Source: Roseivivax sp. THAF197b
GTDB lineage: Bacteria > Pseudomonadota > Alphaproteobacteria > Rhodobacterales > Rhodobacteraceae
Length of the DNA: 64,000 bases
Assembly: GCF_009363255.1 (NCBI RefSeq)
Contig: NZ_CP045318.1
Location: 1,216,001-1,280,000 of the forward strand
Direction of reading: 5' to 3'
Under the pieces are notes generated by a model. That model saw only the letters and a program-made list of their open reading frames with translations. It was not told the DNA's origin and searched no databases. The position numbers and the translations under genes were made by a program. Within the stretch, counting starts at the first letter, position 1, and every line of letters starts with the position of its first letter. Below are positions 32,878 to 41,309 of this stretch, in pieces.

Positions 32878-33632
32878 GGCGTCTCAACCTGACACGGCAG
32901 CGCAGCCATGAGACGACTTTGCCTTTGCCTGAGGATCCCGATGCACGCCTTGCGTGTATTTAGGGGAATTGCACACTTAATTGGTGATAAGCGTCCTTGA
33001 AAAGAGATCAAGAAAGAATTGCAGGAAAGCAAAGGTTAATATAATCTTAAGACTGGGCGCGTTTTCAGCCCGCTGTAATGGCTTATTTAGTCGTGTGTAT
33101 ATTGGTAAAGAGTACATCTTGAATCTGTGTTGTTTTGAGTGGTGTCTTGTTGCGCATCTATTTTAGATGAATCTCAATTCATATCCGGGTGAACCGGAAA
33201 TCCACAGCATGATACAGGCAAGGCGAACCAGGTCGACTGGGAGTTTGTGAATGTATTTGGCAATTTCTGCCGCTGTTTCAGTGTTACCAGTTTTGTATAG
33301 CGTGTGTTGCTCAAGAGAATTCGTTTTATATTCTCATAAAATCAATGCCGGTGCTGCCATATGATGGTCGTCTCAAGCGCCATTGGGCCTGAAGCCTGTG
33401 CGGCACCGGCATCTCGACTTTTGCCTTTTGCGACTCGAGCAGAACCAATGCCCTCAAGTGCTTTGCGGCAGGTGCGTGTTTGTCGTGCTATTGATATTTG
33501 GCGGGTCGGTCATTCGGGCAAAGTCAAGATTTCACTCACCCGCCCCGCCGGACATATTCCGGCCGTTCCTTCGCCGGACCGGACCTATTGCGCGGTCGCG
33601 CCCCTGATCCTGCCCGGCAAGGAGGTTGCGTC
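32878..33632. other. 755-bp AT-rich intergenic region inside the polysaccharide locus
   Basis: Most of 32940-33360 is AT-rich; the line 33061-33120 is 38% G+C against 60-65% in neighbours. No frame has a recognisable product. A 91-codon frame ends at 33636, overlapping the next start (GTGA), but its residues look random. GC content rises again from about 33380. The stretch may hold a long promoter region or a decayed gene. Confidence 0.55.
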
Positions 33633-34919
33633 GTGACGTCTTCGGTCAATGGCACGCTGCACCGGGGAGGCCGCGGCCCGGATCGGACACCCTCCGGAAC
33701 GGCGGACCGCAAGCGCGTCGTCATCATCGGCAGTCTTGGCTATTCGCTGGTGAATTTTCGTCTCGACCTGATGCGCCGTTTTCAGGCCAACGGATACGAT
33801 GTGCTTGCCCTGGCGGCCGAGATTGACCCGGACACAGCCGCAGCGCTTGACCGCAATGGCATCGCACATCGCGAGATCCCGATGAACCGCACCGGAACGA
33901 ACCCGTTTCACGATATCCGGTCATTGACGGCGCTCCTGCGGGAATTGCGGAGGGCGCGGCCCGATATCGTCGTTGCCTATACCATGAAGCCCATCGTCTA
34001 TGGCTGTCTTGCCGCGCAGCTTGCGTCGGTCCCGGACCGATACGCGCTCTTCACGGGGTTGGGTTACGCCTTCACGGAGCCCAATCCGACGGGACGGCGG
34101 CGGCTGGTGCGGACAACGACGATCTGGCTGCACCGGATGGCGCTGCGCGGGATCACCGCGGCATTTTGCTATAACAGCGCCGACCGGGAGGATATTCGCC
34201 GCTTCGGGCTGATCCCGCCAAAGGTCGCGCTGCATGACATCCCGGGCTCCGGCGTCGATACATCCCGCTTCGCGCCCACGCCGGTTCCCGCCGGTCCGAT
34301 CAAGTTCCTCTTCGTCGGTCGGCTCTTGCGGTCCAAGGGAATTGCCGTCCTGGCGGAGGCTGCCAAGAAGCTCAAGGGCGAAGGGCTCGATTTCGAGATC
34401 GAGATCCTCGGACCGAAGGACCCGAACCCGGACCATATCAGCGACCGCGAACTTGAAGATTGGAAAGCTGCCGGTCTGATCCGCCATCTCGGCGCCAGCG
34501 ACGATGTGGTGCCTTTCATCCAGAACTGCAGTGTCTTCGTCCTTCCGACCTATCTGCGCGAAGGCATTCCGCGCTCGATCCTTGAGGCGATGTCCTGCGG
34601 CCGGGCCGTGATCACCACCGATAGTCCGGGCTGCGGGGAGACGATCGATGACGGTGTGTCCGGGCTGGTCGTGCCGCGCGGCGATGCGGAGGCGCTTGCA
34701 GGCGCCATGCGGCGTTTCGTGAAGGAGCCGGGGCTGGCGGAGCGCTTCGGGCAAGCCGCCCGTCAGAAAGTGTGCGGCACAAACGATGTGCATCTCGTCA
34801 ATGCGAAGCTCATGCACGGCATGGGGATCGAAATTGGCGGGCTTGAAGCCGTGCCGCAGACCGGAACCTTGTCTGCTGCCGTGGAGCCGAAAACCAAGCG
34901 GGAGGTCAGCGCGCCATGA
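33633..34919 (+). CDS. GT4 family glycosyltransferase
   Basis: 428 residues from GTG 33633, with AAGGAGG eight bases upstream. A polar 25-residue leader is followed by the GT-B N-domain (KRVVIIGSLGYSLVNFRLDL, VVAYTMKPIVYGCLAAQL) and the C-domain (IKFLFVGRLLRSKGI; LPTYLREGIPRSILEAMSCG with E-x7-E). The opening and KP-x-x-Y segment resemble the WbpH/PglA-like group adding GalNAc- or Fuc-type residues, which is only a suggestion. The last ~30 residues are Thr/Lys-rich and probably disordered. Confidence 0.92.
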   Translation: MTSSVNGTLHRGGRGPDRTPSGTADRKRVVIIGSLGYSLVNFRLDLMRRFQANGYDVLALAAEIDPDTAAALDRNGIAHREIPMNRTGTNPFHDIRSLTALLRELRRARPDIVVAYTMKPIVYGCLAAQLASVPDRYALFTGLGYAFTEPNPTGRRRLVRTTTIWLHRMALRGITAAFCYNSADREDIRRFGLIPPKVALHDIPGSGVDTSRFAPTPVPAGPIKFLFVGRLLRSKGIAVLAEAAKKLKGEGLDFEIEILGPKDPNPDHISDRELEDWKAAGLIRHLGASDDVVPFIQNCSVFVLPTYLREGIPRSILEAMSCGRAVITTDSPGCGETIDDGVSGLVVPRGDAEALAGAMRRFVKEPGLAERFGQAARQKVCGTNDVHLVNAKLMHGMGIEIGGLEAVPQTGTLSAAVEPKTKREVSAP

Positions 34920-35040
34920 CGCAGCGATTGGATCGACCGCATTCTCGTTCAGGAATACGCCGCATGAACACGGCCGATGCCCGCGCTCCGATGCGGCAGA
35001 GGTCCTATGCGGAGCGCGTCATCGCGGGCAGGGCCAACTG

Positions 35041-36177
35041 ATGAAAGTGTTGTTCGTTCAGGGCGGGTTCGGTGCCGGAGGTGCGGAGAAGATCATCGCG
35101 ATGATCGCCGCAAACCGCGCGGAGCAAGGCGATGAGGTGCATGTCGCCGGGATGACCATGCCGAAAGATGGCTCCTTTTTCACCTATCCCGATGCCGTGC
35201 GCCTGCACCCGATGTGCCTTGAGGATGCGGCCCCAAGGCGCCGGGTCCAGTGGCAAAGGCTGCGGCATATCCGGCGGGTCATCAAGAAGACGAAGCCGGA
35301 CGTCATCATCTCTTTCCTGACCAAGGTGAACACGCTGGTCCTGTTGGCGACGCTTGGCTCTTCCGTGCCCGTCGTGATTTCCGAGCGGAACAATCCCAAG
35401 GCGCAGAATGCAAACCCGATCTGGGATCGCGCGCAATCTCTTCTGGGCCGACGCGCCACCTCTATCGCGATGCAGACGGAGCGGGCGCGCGAGGATCTGC
35501 CCTCGGGCCTGCAATCGCGGGCGGTTGTCATCCCCAATCCCTGCGCGCCGCTTGCGCCGTCGAAGGCCCGTCCCGGGATCGGCGCCAATCTGGTCGCGGT
35601 CGGTCGTCTGGATCGCCAGAAGGGGTTCGACATGCTTCTGGAGGCGATGCCTTCGATCCGCGATACCGTTCCCGAAGCACGCCTGACCATCTTCGGCGAA
35701 GGCCGCGAACGCGCCGCGCTTGAGGCGCAAAGGCAGCGTCTCGGCATTGCGGATTGCGTCTTCCTGCCGGGGGCAAGTCTGCCGGGCCAGTGGATCGAAG
35801 GGCAGGATATGCTCGTCGTCTCGTCCCGGTTCGAGGGGTTCCCGAATGTCATCGCCGAGGCCGTGGTCAGCGGCTTGCCGGTCGTCTCGTTCGATTGCGA
35901 TTACGGTCCGCAGGAACTGATCCGGCACGGCGAAAACGGCTTTCTTGTCCCGCAGGACGATATCGAGGGGTTTGCCCGATCCGTTACCGATGTGGCCCGC
36001 GACCCCGATCTGCGCGCGGCGATCTCGAAGGCGGCGGGTCCGACGCGCGAATGGTTGGCACCTGCGCGGATTCTGCGGGAGTGGGATCGCGTGATCGATG
36101 GCGTCACCGCGTCGAGGACCGTTTCGCGTCAGGCCGACAGACCCGCGAGTGCTGCGTCCAGCTCGTCGAAGCTTTGA
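35041..36177 (+). CDS. GT4 family glycosyltransferase
   Basis: 378 residues, starts MKVLFVQGGFGAGGAEKIIA, typical GT4. The middle holds KPDVIISFLTKVNTLVLLAT and VVISERNNP; the donor motif is SSRFEGFPNVIAEAVVSGLP (E-x7-E). The group is close to GalNAc-transferases of the PglH/PglJ kind, on general resemblance only. ATG 35041 is preceded by GGGCAGGG; a frame extending to 34786 overlaps the previous gene and is not homologous. The last 49 bp overlap the convergent HAD gene tail to tail, and the C-terminal Ser/Ala-rich tail comes from that overlap. Confidence 0.92.
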   Translation: MKVLFVQGGFGAGGAEKIIAMIAANRAEQGDEVHVAGMTMPKDGSFFTYPDAVRLHPMCLEDAAPRRRVQWQRLRHIRRVIKKTKPDVIISFLTKVNTLVLLATLGSSVPVVISERNNPKAQNANPIWDRAQSLLGRRATSIAMQTERAREDLPSGLQSRAVVIPNPCAPLAPSKARPGIGANLVAVGRLDRQKGFDMLLEAMPSIRDTVPEARLTIFGEGRERAALEAQRQRLGIADCVFLPGASLPGQWIEGQDMLVVSSRFEGFPNVIAEAVVSGLPVVSFDCDYGPQELIRHGENGFLVPQDDIEGFARSVTDVARDPDLRAAISKAAGPTREWLAPARILREWDRVIDGVTASRTVSRQADRPASAASSSSKL

Positions 36178-36791
36178 CATTTGACATGGGCAGCATGGTC
36201 ATTGTCCGGGGGAACTGGGGAATGGACGCTGCCCGGGCGCGTGATCTGGACGGTCAACCAACCGCGCGCCTTCGGGGTGACGAAATCCTTGGCGGGATTA
36301 TCGGCGACATAGACCATCGGGGAGGAGCTTCCGAAGCCTTCCATTTCTTCGTAAGCGCGTGGATGCGGTTTCCCGAAACCCGGCGGCCAGGCCCCTGTGG
36401 GCCGGATATGCGCAATCCACCGCTCTAGACTCAAAGCGGCGATTTTCGCGCGCTGCATGTGTTCCGGCCCGTCCGTGATCAGCCCGTACGGACCCTCCGC
36501 CCGCGCCAGATAGCGCGCCGCATCATCCGCGAGGGTGATCTGCGGCGGGTGACCGCGATAGGCCGCGACCAGCTCCGCGATCCATTCCGGACTTGGGTCC
36601 AGACCGAGCTGGGCGCAGGCCCGATCGAAGACATGTCGACGTTCGCCAGCCTCGAAGAGCGCACGGCAGGCCGCGCCAAACCCGGTGATTCCGGTCTGCG
36701 CCGCGACCCAATGGTCCAGATGACGGTAGCCGGAAAAGGCAAAATCACGCTCGAGGTAAAGCGTGTCGTCGAGGTCGAAGACCAGCATCAA
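36129..36791 (-). CDS. HAD family hydrolase
   Basis: 220 residues with all four HAD motifs: I MLVFDLDDTLY (Asp nucleophile at residue 6), II YGLITDGPEH, III Lys in FGKPHPRAYEEM, IV VYVADNPAKDF. It is a phosphatase-like enzyme; substrate not predictable. It overlaps the start of the upstream ATP-grasp gene by 4 bp (both minus strand), so the two are coupled and may act on one substrate. Its 3' end overlaps the plus-strand GT4 gene by 49 bp, an unusually long convergent overlap. Confidence 0.9.
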   Translation of the reverse strand: MMLVFDLDDTLYLERDFAFSGYRHLDHWVAAQTGITGFGAACRALFEAGERRHVFDRACAQLGLDPSPEWIAELVAAYRGHPPQITLADDAARYLARAEGPYGLITDGPEHMQRAKIAALSLERWIAHIRPTGAWPPGFGKPHPRAYEEMEGFGSSSPMVYVADNPAKDFVTPKARGWLTVQITRPGSVHSPVPPDNDHAAHVKCQSFDELDAALAGLSA

Positions 36792-37759
36792 CCCTGAAAC
36801 ACCGCGGCGTCGTAGCGGACCATCAGCACGTCCGGACGCCAGTTGTTATGCGCCGAGCAGTCCCGGCCCGACACCTCTTCCAGAAGCCATTTCGCAAATG
36901 TGGCGCCTGCCTCGTCCGCCAGCGGATAGCCCCCGCCGAACCGGGCGTTGATCTCGATCACGCAGGGGCCGAGATCCGGATCGTCGATGACCTGGAAACA
37001 GGCAACACCGCGCAAATCGGGTAGGGCGCGTACGATCCCTTCCGCGATCTCCTGCAGATCCTGCCGCCGTACGGTTCTGCCTTTCTCGACCTCGCCCGCG
37101 CGAATTTGCAGGCGCAGATGAGGAACGACCGTGCGTAGCGCGCCATGAGCGTCCACGACGATGTTCACCGTGTATTCATCGCCGCGCAGGAGCTTTTGAA
37201 ACACCATCGGCTCCGGGAAGTCCGTCGGCACGTCTTCCATGCGCTCGAAGACCTGAAGGCCGCGGCTGGAACTTCCCCCGCTCGGCTTGGCGAAGATCGG
37301 CCAGCCGAGCGCGTCCGGCGCGTCGAGAAGGGCGGAATGGCTCACGGATTTCGGCACCGGCACCCCGGCGGCGCCCAGCACGTCCGAGGTGCGCAGCTTG
37401 TCCCGGACCACGTCGATCACCGCCTCGGACGAGACATGCAGACGCGCGCCACATGCGGCGAACTCCTCGGCCTTTCGGGCCAGAGGCTGCAGTTCCGGGT
37501 CGATGGTCGGAACGACTAGGTCCACATCATGCTCCCGCACGATCGCGAGGATCGCATCCGCATATTGCGCGTCGGTGCAGCGGGGGACGGTGAACCTTTT
37601 GTCCGCCAGCAAACAGGCCGCGCTCAGATCCGGCATCATGTCACAGGCCAGGATCTCGAGGTTCAGATCGAGTGTCTTCGCGGCGGTGCGAAAACGCTCA
37701 AGAAGCCCGACGCGCCGACCGGCGGAGCAGAACAATACGCGTATGGAATCTTTCGGCAT
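36788..37759 (-). CDS. ATP-grasp domain protein
   Basis: 323 residues. The N-domain IRVLFCSAGRRVGLLERFRT and DVDLVVPTIDPELQPLA resembles the carB-like ATP-grasp ligases found in polysaccharide loci. The ATP-binding part has WPIFAKPSGGSSSRGLQVFE and the metal site VIEINARFGGGYP. Such enzymes join a carboxylate to an amine or alcohol through an acyl-phosphate. ATG 37759 is used because GGAGGG stands six bases upstream; a TTG at 37771 is the alternative. It is paired with the HAD gene. Possible role: adding an amino acid or acyl group to the polymer, not proven. Confidence 0.88.
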   Translation of the reverse strand: MPKDSIRVLFCSAGRRVGLLERFRTAAKTLDLNLEILACDMMPDLSAACLLADKRFTVPRCTDAQYADAILAIVREHDVDLVVPTIDPELQPLARKAEEFAACGARLHVSSEAVIDVVRDKLRTSDVLGAAGVPVPKSVSHSALLDAPDALGWPIFAKPSGGSSSRGLQVFERMEDVPTDFPEPMVFQKLLRGDEYTVNIVVDAHGALRTVVPHLRLQIRAGEVEKGRTVRRQDLQEIAEGIVRALPDLRGVACFQVIDDPDLGPCVIEINARFGGGYPLADEAGATFAKWLLEEVSGRDCSAHNNWRPDVLMVRYDAAVFQG

Positions 37760-37945
37760 ATGGCCCTCCAATGGACCGGAACTCGAACTCAGACGGCGTG
37801 CAGTGCAGATCCGTCAGACATGATCGGCGAATGTCCGGGGCCGCACCTTCCATGATTGGGTCCGGCGCGCCGTAAAACCTGATAGCCCTAATTGACGGGC
37901 ATTATCCGTGCGAGGTCGCCAAATCTGTGGGGTCAGGCCCCGTGA

Positions 37946-39166
37946 TCAATGGATCCCCAAAGCGTCAATCGCCTTATCAACCACAGAGCTTTGCTGAAGT
38001 TTTTCCAAACATTCCTTGATGCGCTGGGACTCGGCCTCGTGGGTGTCGCTCATCTTGTCGATCTTTTCGACGATATGATCGACGCCCGGTTCCCGGATGT
38101 CGAAGACGTAATCCTGCTGTTGGAAATGTTCCGCCAGATCGATGTACTTGTTGGCCCATCCCAGGATGATGGCGGGCACGCCACTCCGGTAGGCGAATAC
38201 GACGGAGTGATAGCGCGACGCCACGACATATTTGAACCGGCTGATGATATCGATCAGCTCCGGGCTGGAATACTCGCCCGAGATGATGCTGACCTTGTCG
38301 CGGTTCTTGACCTTGCCCAGAACCGTCTCCACCAGGTGGATATCGGCGGTCGAGGTGTTCAGGATGTAGACCTTTTCCCCCTTGTCGAGCAGCTTATCCA
38401 GCGCCTTTGCATAGAGGTCGAAAACCGCATCGGAATTGCCGATCCGAAAGACATTTTCATTGATGATGAAACCGACCGAGCCTTCGCTGGGATATTCGAC
38501 AGAGGCCGGATCATAGGATTTGAAGATTTCGCTGGCCGTGGGGAACGGTTTTTCCCGAATGACCATGTCTGTTGAAAGTTCGACATTGTCGAGGCCGAGC
38601 GAGAGCAGGCATTCGTACCCCTCCTTCTCGCGCGCATAAATCCGCGACGCATAGGACAGCTCTTCCTTCACTTCCTTTAGGAAGTCCGCATCGTCAGGCT
38701 CCCCCCAGTCGAAAGGGCCGAAGCTTTGCGGCATCAGGATGACCTTCTTGTTGTACCGCTTCGCGATACGGATGGTCTGAAGCAGCATCCCCCCGCCTTT
38801 TTTCGGCCAGCCGGAGCCCAGGGTATAGCCGCTCGCATCAAAGATCGCATCGGCGTCGCGCAGCGCCTCTTCCATCTCGCTGACTGCGCCATTCCACTTG
38901 TCGGTCTTGCTGCGCTGGCCGGCCGCGAATGCGAGCACCGGCTCCAGAAGCGGGACCTTGTTCAGGTGATGTTTGAAAACGAGGCGGGTATAATCGTCAT
39001 AAGGCAGAAGCTTGAACGAATATTGTTCAGGCGCATCGTACTTGTTTGCAAAACCGATGACCTCGCAGCCTGCAAATTTGGCCTTCAATGCGTAACACAA
39101 CGATAGAAACATGGCCTGGGAGCCTTTGTTTCTCATCTGAATACCGGTAATGATAAATTTCTTCAT
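37946..39166 (-). CDS. polysaccharide pyruvyl transferase family protein
   Basis: 406 residues. Family markers are the opening FIITGIQMRNKGSQAMFLSL, VILMPQSFGPFDW and the C-terminal SRYHSVVFAYRSGVPAIILG. The family places pyruvate ketals on sugars from phosphoenolpyruvate, though some members act differently. The gene is lower in G+C (about 55% in its central lines) and richer in Lys, Ile, Tyr and Asp than its neighbours, suggesting a more recent arrival. No clear ribosome site precedes ATG 39166. It stands alone with ~190 bp downstream and ~575 bp upstream of non-coding DNA. Confidence 0.9.
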   Translation of the reverse strand: MKKFIITGIQMRNKGSQAMFLSLCYALKAKFAGCEVIGFANKYDAPEQYSFKLLPYDDYTRLVFKHHLNKVPLLEPVLAFAAGQRSKTDKWNGAVSEMEEALRDADAIFDASGYTLGSGWPKKGGGMLLQTIRIAKRYNKKVILMPQSFGPFDWGEPDDADFLKEVKEELSYASRIYAREKEGYECLLSLGLDNVELSTDMVIREKPFPTASEIFKSYDPASVEYPSEGSVGFIINENVFRIGNSDAVFDLYAKALDKLLDKGEKVYILNTSTADIHLVETVLGKVKNRDKVSIISGEYSSPELIDIISRFKYVVASRYHSVVFAYRSGVPAIILGWANKYIDLAEHFQQQDYVFDIREPGVDHIVEKIDKMSDTHEAESQRIKECLEKLQQSSVVDKAIDALGIH

Positions 39167-39742
39167 ATCAATCGATGGGCTTAAAGCGTGCCCATCCTTC
39201 CCCTTTCTTTCTGTGTCCCCGTAAAGTCAGTTCATGAAATTACGGACTGACCCTGATAATGTCTCACGCGTCTAAATAGATCGGTGCATGTTTCGTCGTT
39301 GGTGTAACACTGCCCGGCTTCAGATGCGTCGCTATGGTTGATCGTTATCTTGGGTGTCGGGCCAAGCATCATTGCCCCTTCGTGAAATGTCTTCCAGTTG
39401 AAATCCAAGCTGCGTTCGGGCGCAGAAAGATCAATAAAATGATATAGTTTTCAGTAGCGTAGTAAATTTCCGTATGATGGCAAGAAAATTGAGAAGCGAT
39501 CGGGAATTTCTTTATCTGCGCGAGGGATGATTGCCCATCTGCCTCTCATTCAATGCAACAGATCGAGAAGGTGCGCGGACATGGCAGATTTGGAAGTCCA
39601 TGGGCATGCATACGCAAGACACGTGAAAAGAAACGAAAACGTCCGGGAATGCGGCGATCCGATTCATCCTTCGATCATACCGTGAAGGTCGCATTTCGCG
39701 CGGCCAGCTCCGAAGCATCCATATCGATGACGCCGTGGTCTC
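39167..39742. other. 576-bp AT-richer intergenic region upstream of the pyruvyl transferase
   Basis: No convincing gene on either strand. It contains a short inverted repeat GTCAGT (39226-39231) / ACTGAC (39246-39251) and AT-rich tracts around 39420-39520. It should hold the pyruvyl transferase promoter. A 68-codon frame at 39512-39718 has no recognisable features. Confidence 0.5.
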
Positions 39743-41110
39743 TCACAAAGACAGATCCTCAACATCATCCGGAATTTTCGGCTTCATATGCAGGTTGACC
39801 GCCTTTGCGAAAAAATAGACGCAGCCGCCGCACCATACGAGATTGACCAGCACGTGCAGCCAGCTTGCCGCGACGATGCCATATAGGCTGACGGCCGGTA
39901 TCAGGAGGGCGAAGAACAACAAGGATGCGGTGAAGGTCACGCCGAGCAGGGCACCATCTCGCCCGATGCTCAGCAGCGCGGAGTTCAGGATGCCGCCCGT
40001 CATGAACAGGGATGCCGCGACGATTTGCAAAAGCACCAGGGGCAGGGCGGCGATGAATTCTTCGCCGAACGCCACGGTGATGAACTGCTCCCCCCAGATC
40101 GCGAAGAGGGGGAACAGTATCACCGCGATGATCGCGAAGACCGAACTGAAGCGTAGGACCAGCTTGACGATTTTCATGCCTTCGCCCCGTTCCCAGAACT
40201 GGCTCAGCGCAGGGAAGACGACGAATTGCATGGGCCGAGACAGGCGTGTGGCGGCGAGGCCGACGCGCTTGGCGATCTGGTAGAGGCCGATATCCGCATA
40301 GCCCACAACGCCACCGAGGATGAAGATATCGAACCGGCGGGTCGAGTTGCGGGCGATAACGTTCATGTTTGAGTTGAAAATGAACGAGAGGATCTTCGGG
40401 TTCTCCCGCAAGATCCCCTTGAGCGGAAGGGAGAGAATGGGGCCTGGGACCTCGCGGCGCAGGATAAACCAGGCGACGCAGAACATGACCAGATGCTCGG
40501 CGATCGCCGTGAACAGCAACAAATAGAAGAACGCCTCGATGCCCGCGCCGACGTACCAGAGTGCGGCGCTGACCAGGAGACGCAGAACCGCCACGCCCAC
40601 GAGGACATGGGCGTAGAGATCGAAACGGGATGTCAGCCTGAGCACCGAAATCGAGGTCGCCGAAACGAAGGTGAACATGGCGAAGACGAAGAGCATCATC
40701 ATGTGACGCTCCGCATCGGAGAAATCGAACCATTGGCTGGCAAGATCGAGCGCTGCGAGCGCGAGGAGTGCGGCCACCGCGGCCCCGAGGACATCCATCA
40801 CCGTGCCGAACTTGATCAGCCTGCGGAACGCTTCGTCGTCGCCCGCCACGCGGGCGCGATTGCCGTAGCGAATGACGGCCTGGGACGGCTCAAAGCGCAA
40901 GACCTGGTCGAGAGTACGCGGGTAGGCCTCGATGACGGCCAGAAGGCCGATGCCGACCGCGCCAATCGCATGGGTCGTGATGGAAAGGGTGGCGAGACCG
41001 ACGATCACGATGATCACATTGGCGGACAAAAGAACGCCGATATGGGGCAGGAGGCCCTCGAAGGAGTCCCCCAGGCGCGCCAACGCGCTTCGTGATCTGG
41101 CTATGCCCAC
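39743..41110 (-). CDS. Wzx-like flippase (polysaccharide biosynthesis transporter)
   Basis: About 455 residues with 12-14 membrane helices of the MATE/Wzx type, e.g. LLSANVIIVIVGLATLSITT and VFAIIAVILFPLFAIWGEQF. RFDIFILGGVVGYADIGLYQ in the middle is typical of the family. It flips undecaprenyl-linked repeat units to the periplasm. GTG 41110 is chosen because AAGGGGACG is just upstream; a TTG at 41143 would add 11 residues. It and the Wzy-like protein support a Wzx/Wzy-dependent pathway. Confidence 0.9.
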   Translation of the reverse strand: MGIARSRSALARLGDSFEGLLPHIGVLLSANVIIVIVGLATLSITTHAIGAVGIGLLAVIEAYPRTLDQVLRFEPSQAVIRYGNRARVAGDDEAFRRLIKFGTVMDVLGAAVAALLALAALDLASQWFDFSDAERHMMMLFVFAMFTFVSATSISVLRLTSRFDLYAHVLVGVAVLRLLVSAALWYVGAGIEAFFYLLLFTAIAEHLVMFCVAWFILRREVPGPILSLPLKGILRENPKILSFIFNSNMNVIARNSTRRFDIFILGGVVGYADIGLYQIAKRVGLAATRLSRPMQFVVFPALSQFWERGEGMKIVKLVLRFSSVFAIIAVILFPLFAIWGEQFITVAFGEEFIAALPLVLLQIVAASLFMTGGILNSALLSIGRDGALLGVTFTASLLFFALLIPAVSLYGIVAASWLHVLVNLVWCGGCVYFFAKAVNLHMKPKIPDDVEDLSL

Positions 41111-41309
41111 GTATCGTCCCCTTGAATTGGACGCCTCTTGCAAACGTCCGATTTTCCTGACGGTTTGCAGCGCCTCAAAAGCGTGCCGCCGCCCTTAAGT
41201 TTCGTTATCCGCCGATGCTCCGGTGCGGAGGGCCTCCCCCATGATCCCTCCGACGACCTTCGCAGCGCAGTTGGGCTTTCAGATCACGGCACCGACCGCG
41301 TGCGTCGGC

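Noticed and set aside
33361..33636. 91-codon frame overlapping the GT4 start
   Set aside because: It has no family resemblance, no good ribosome site, and spans a change of base composition; the GTGA overlap is likely chance.
39512..39718. 68-codon minus-strand frame in the intergenic region
   Set aside because: Composition looks random and no ribosome site is seen.
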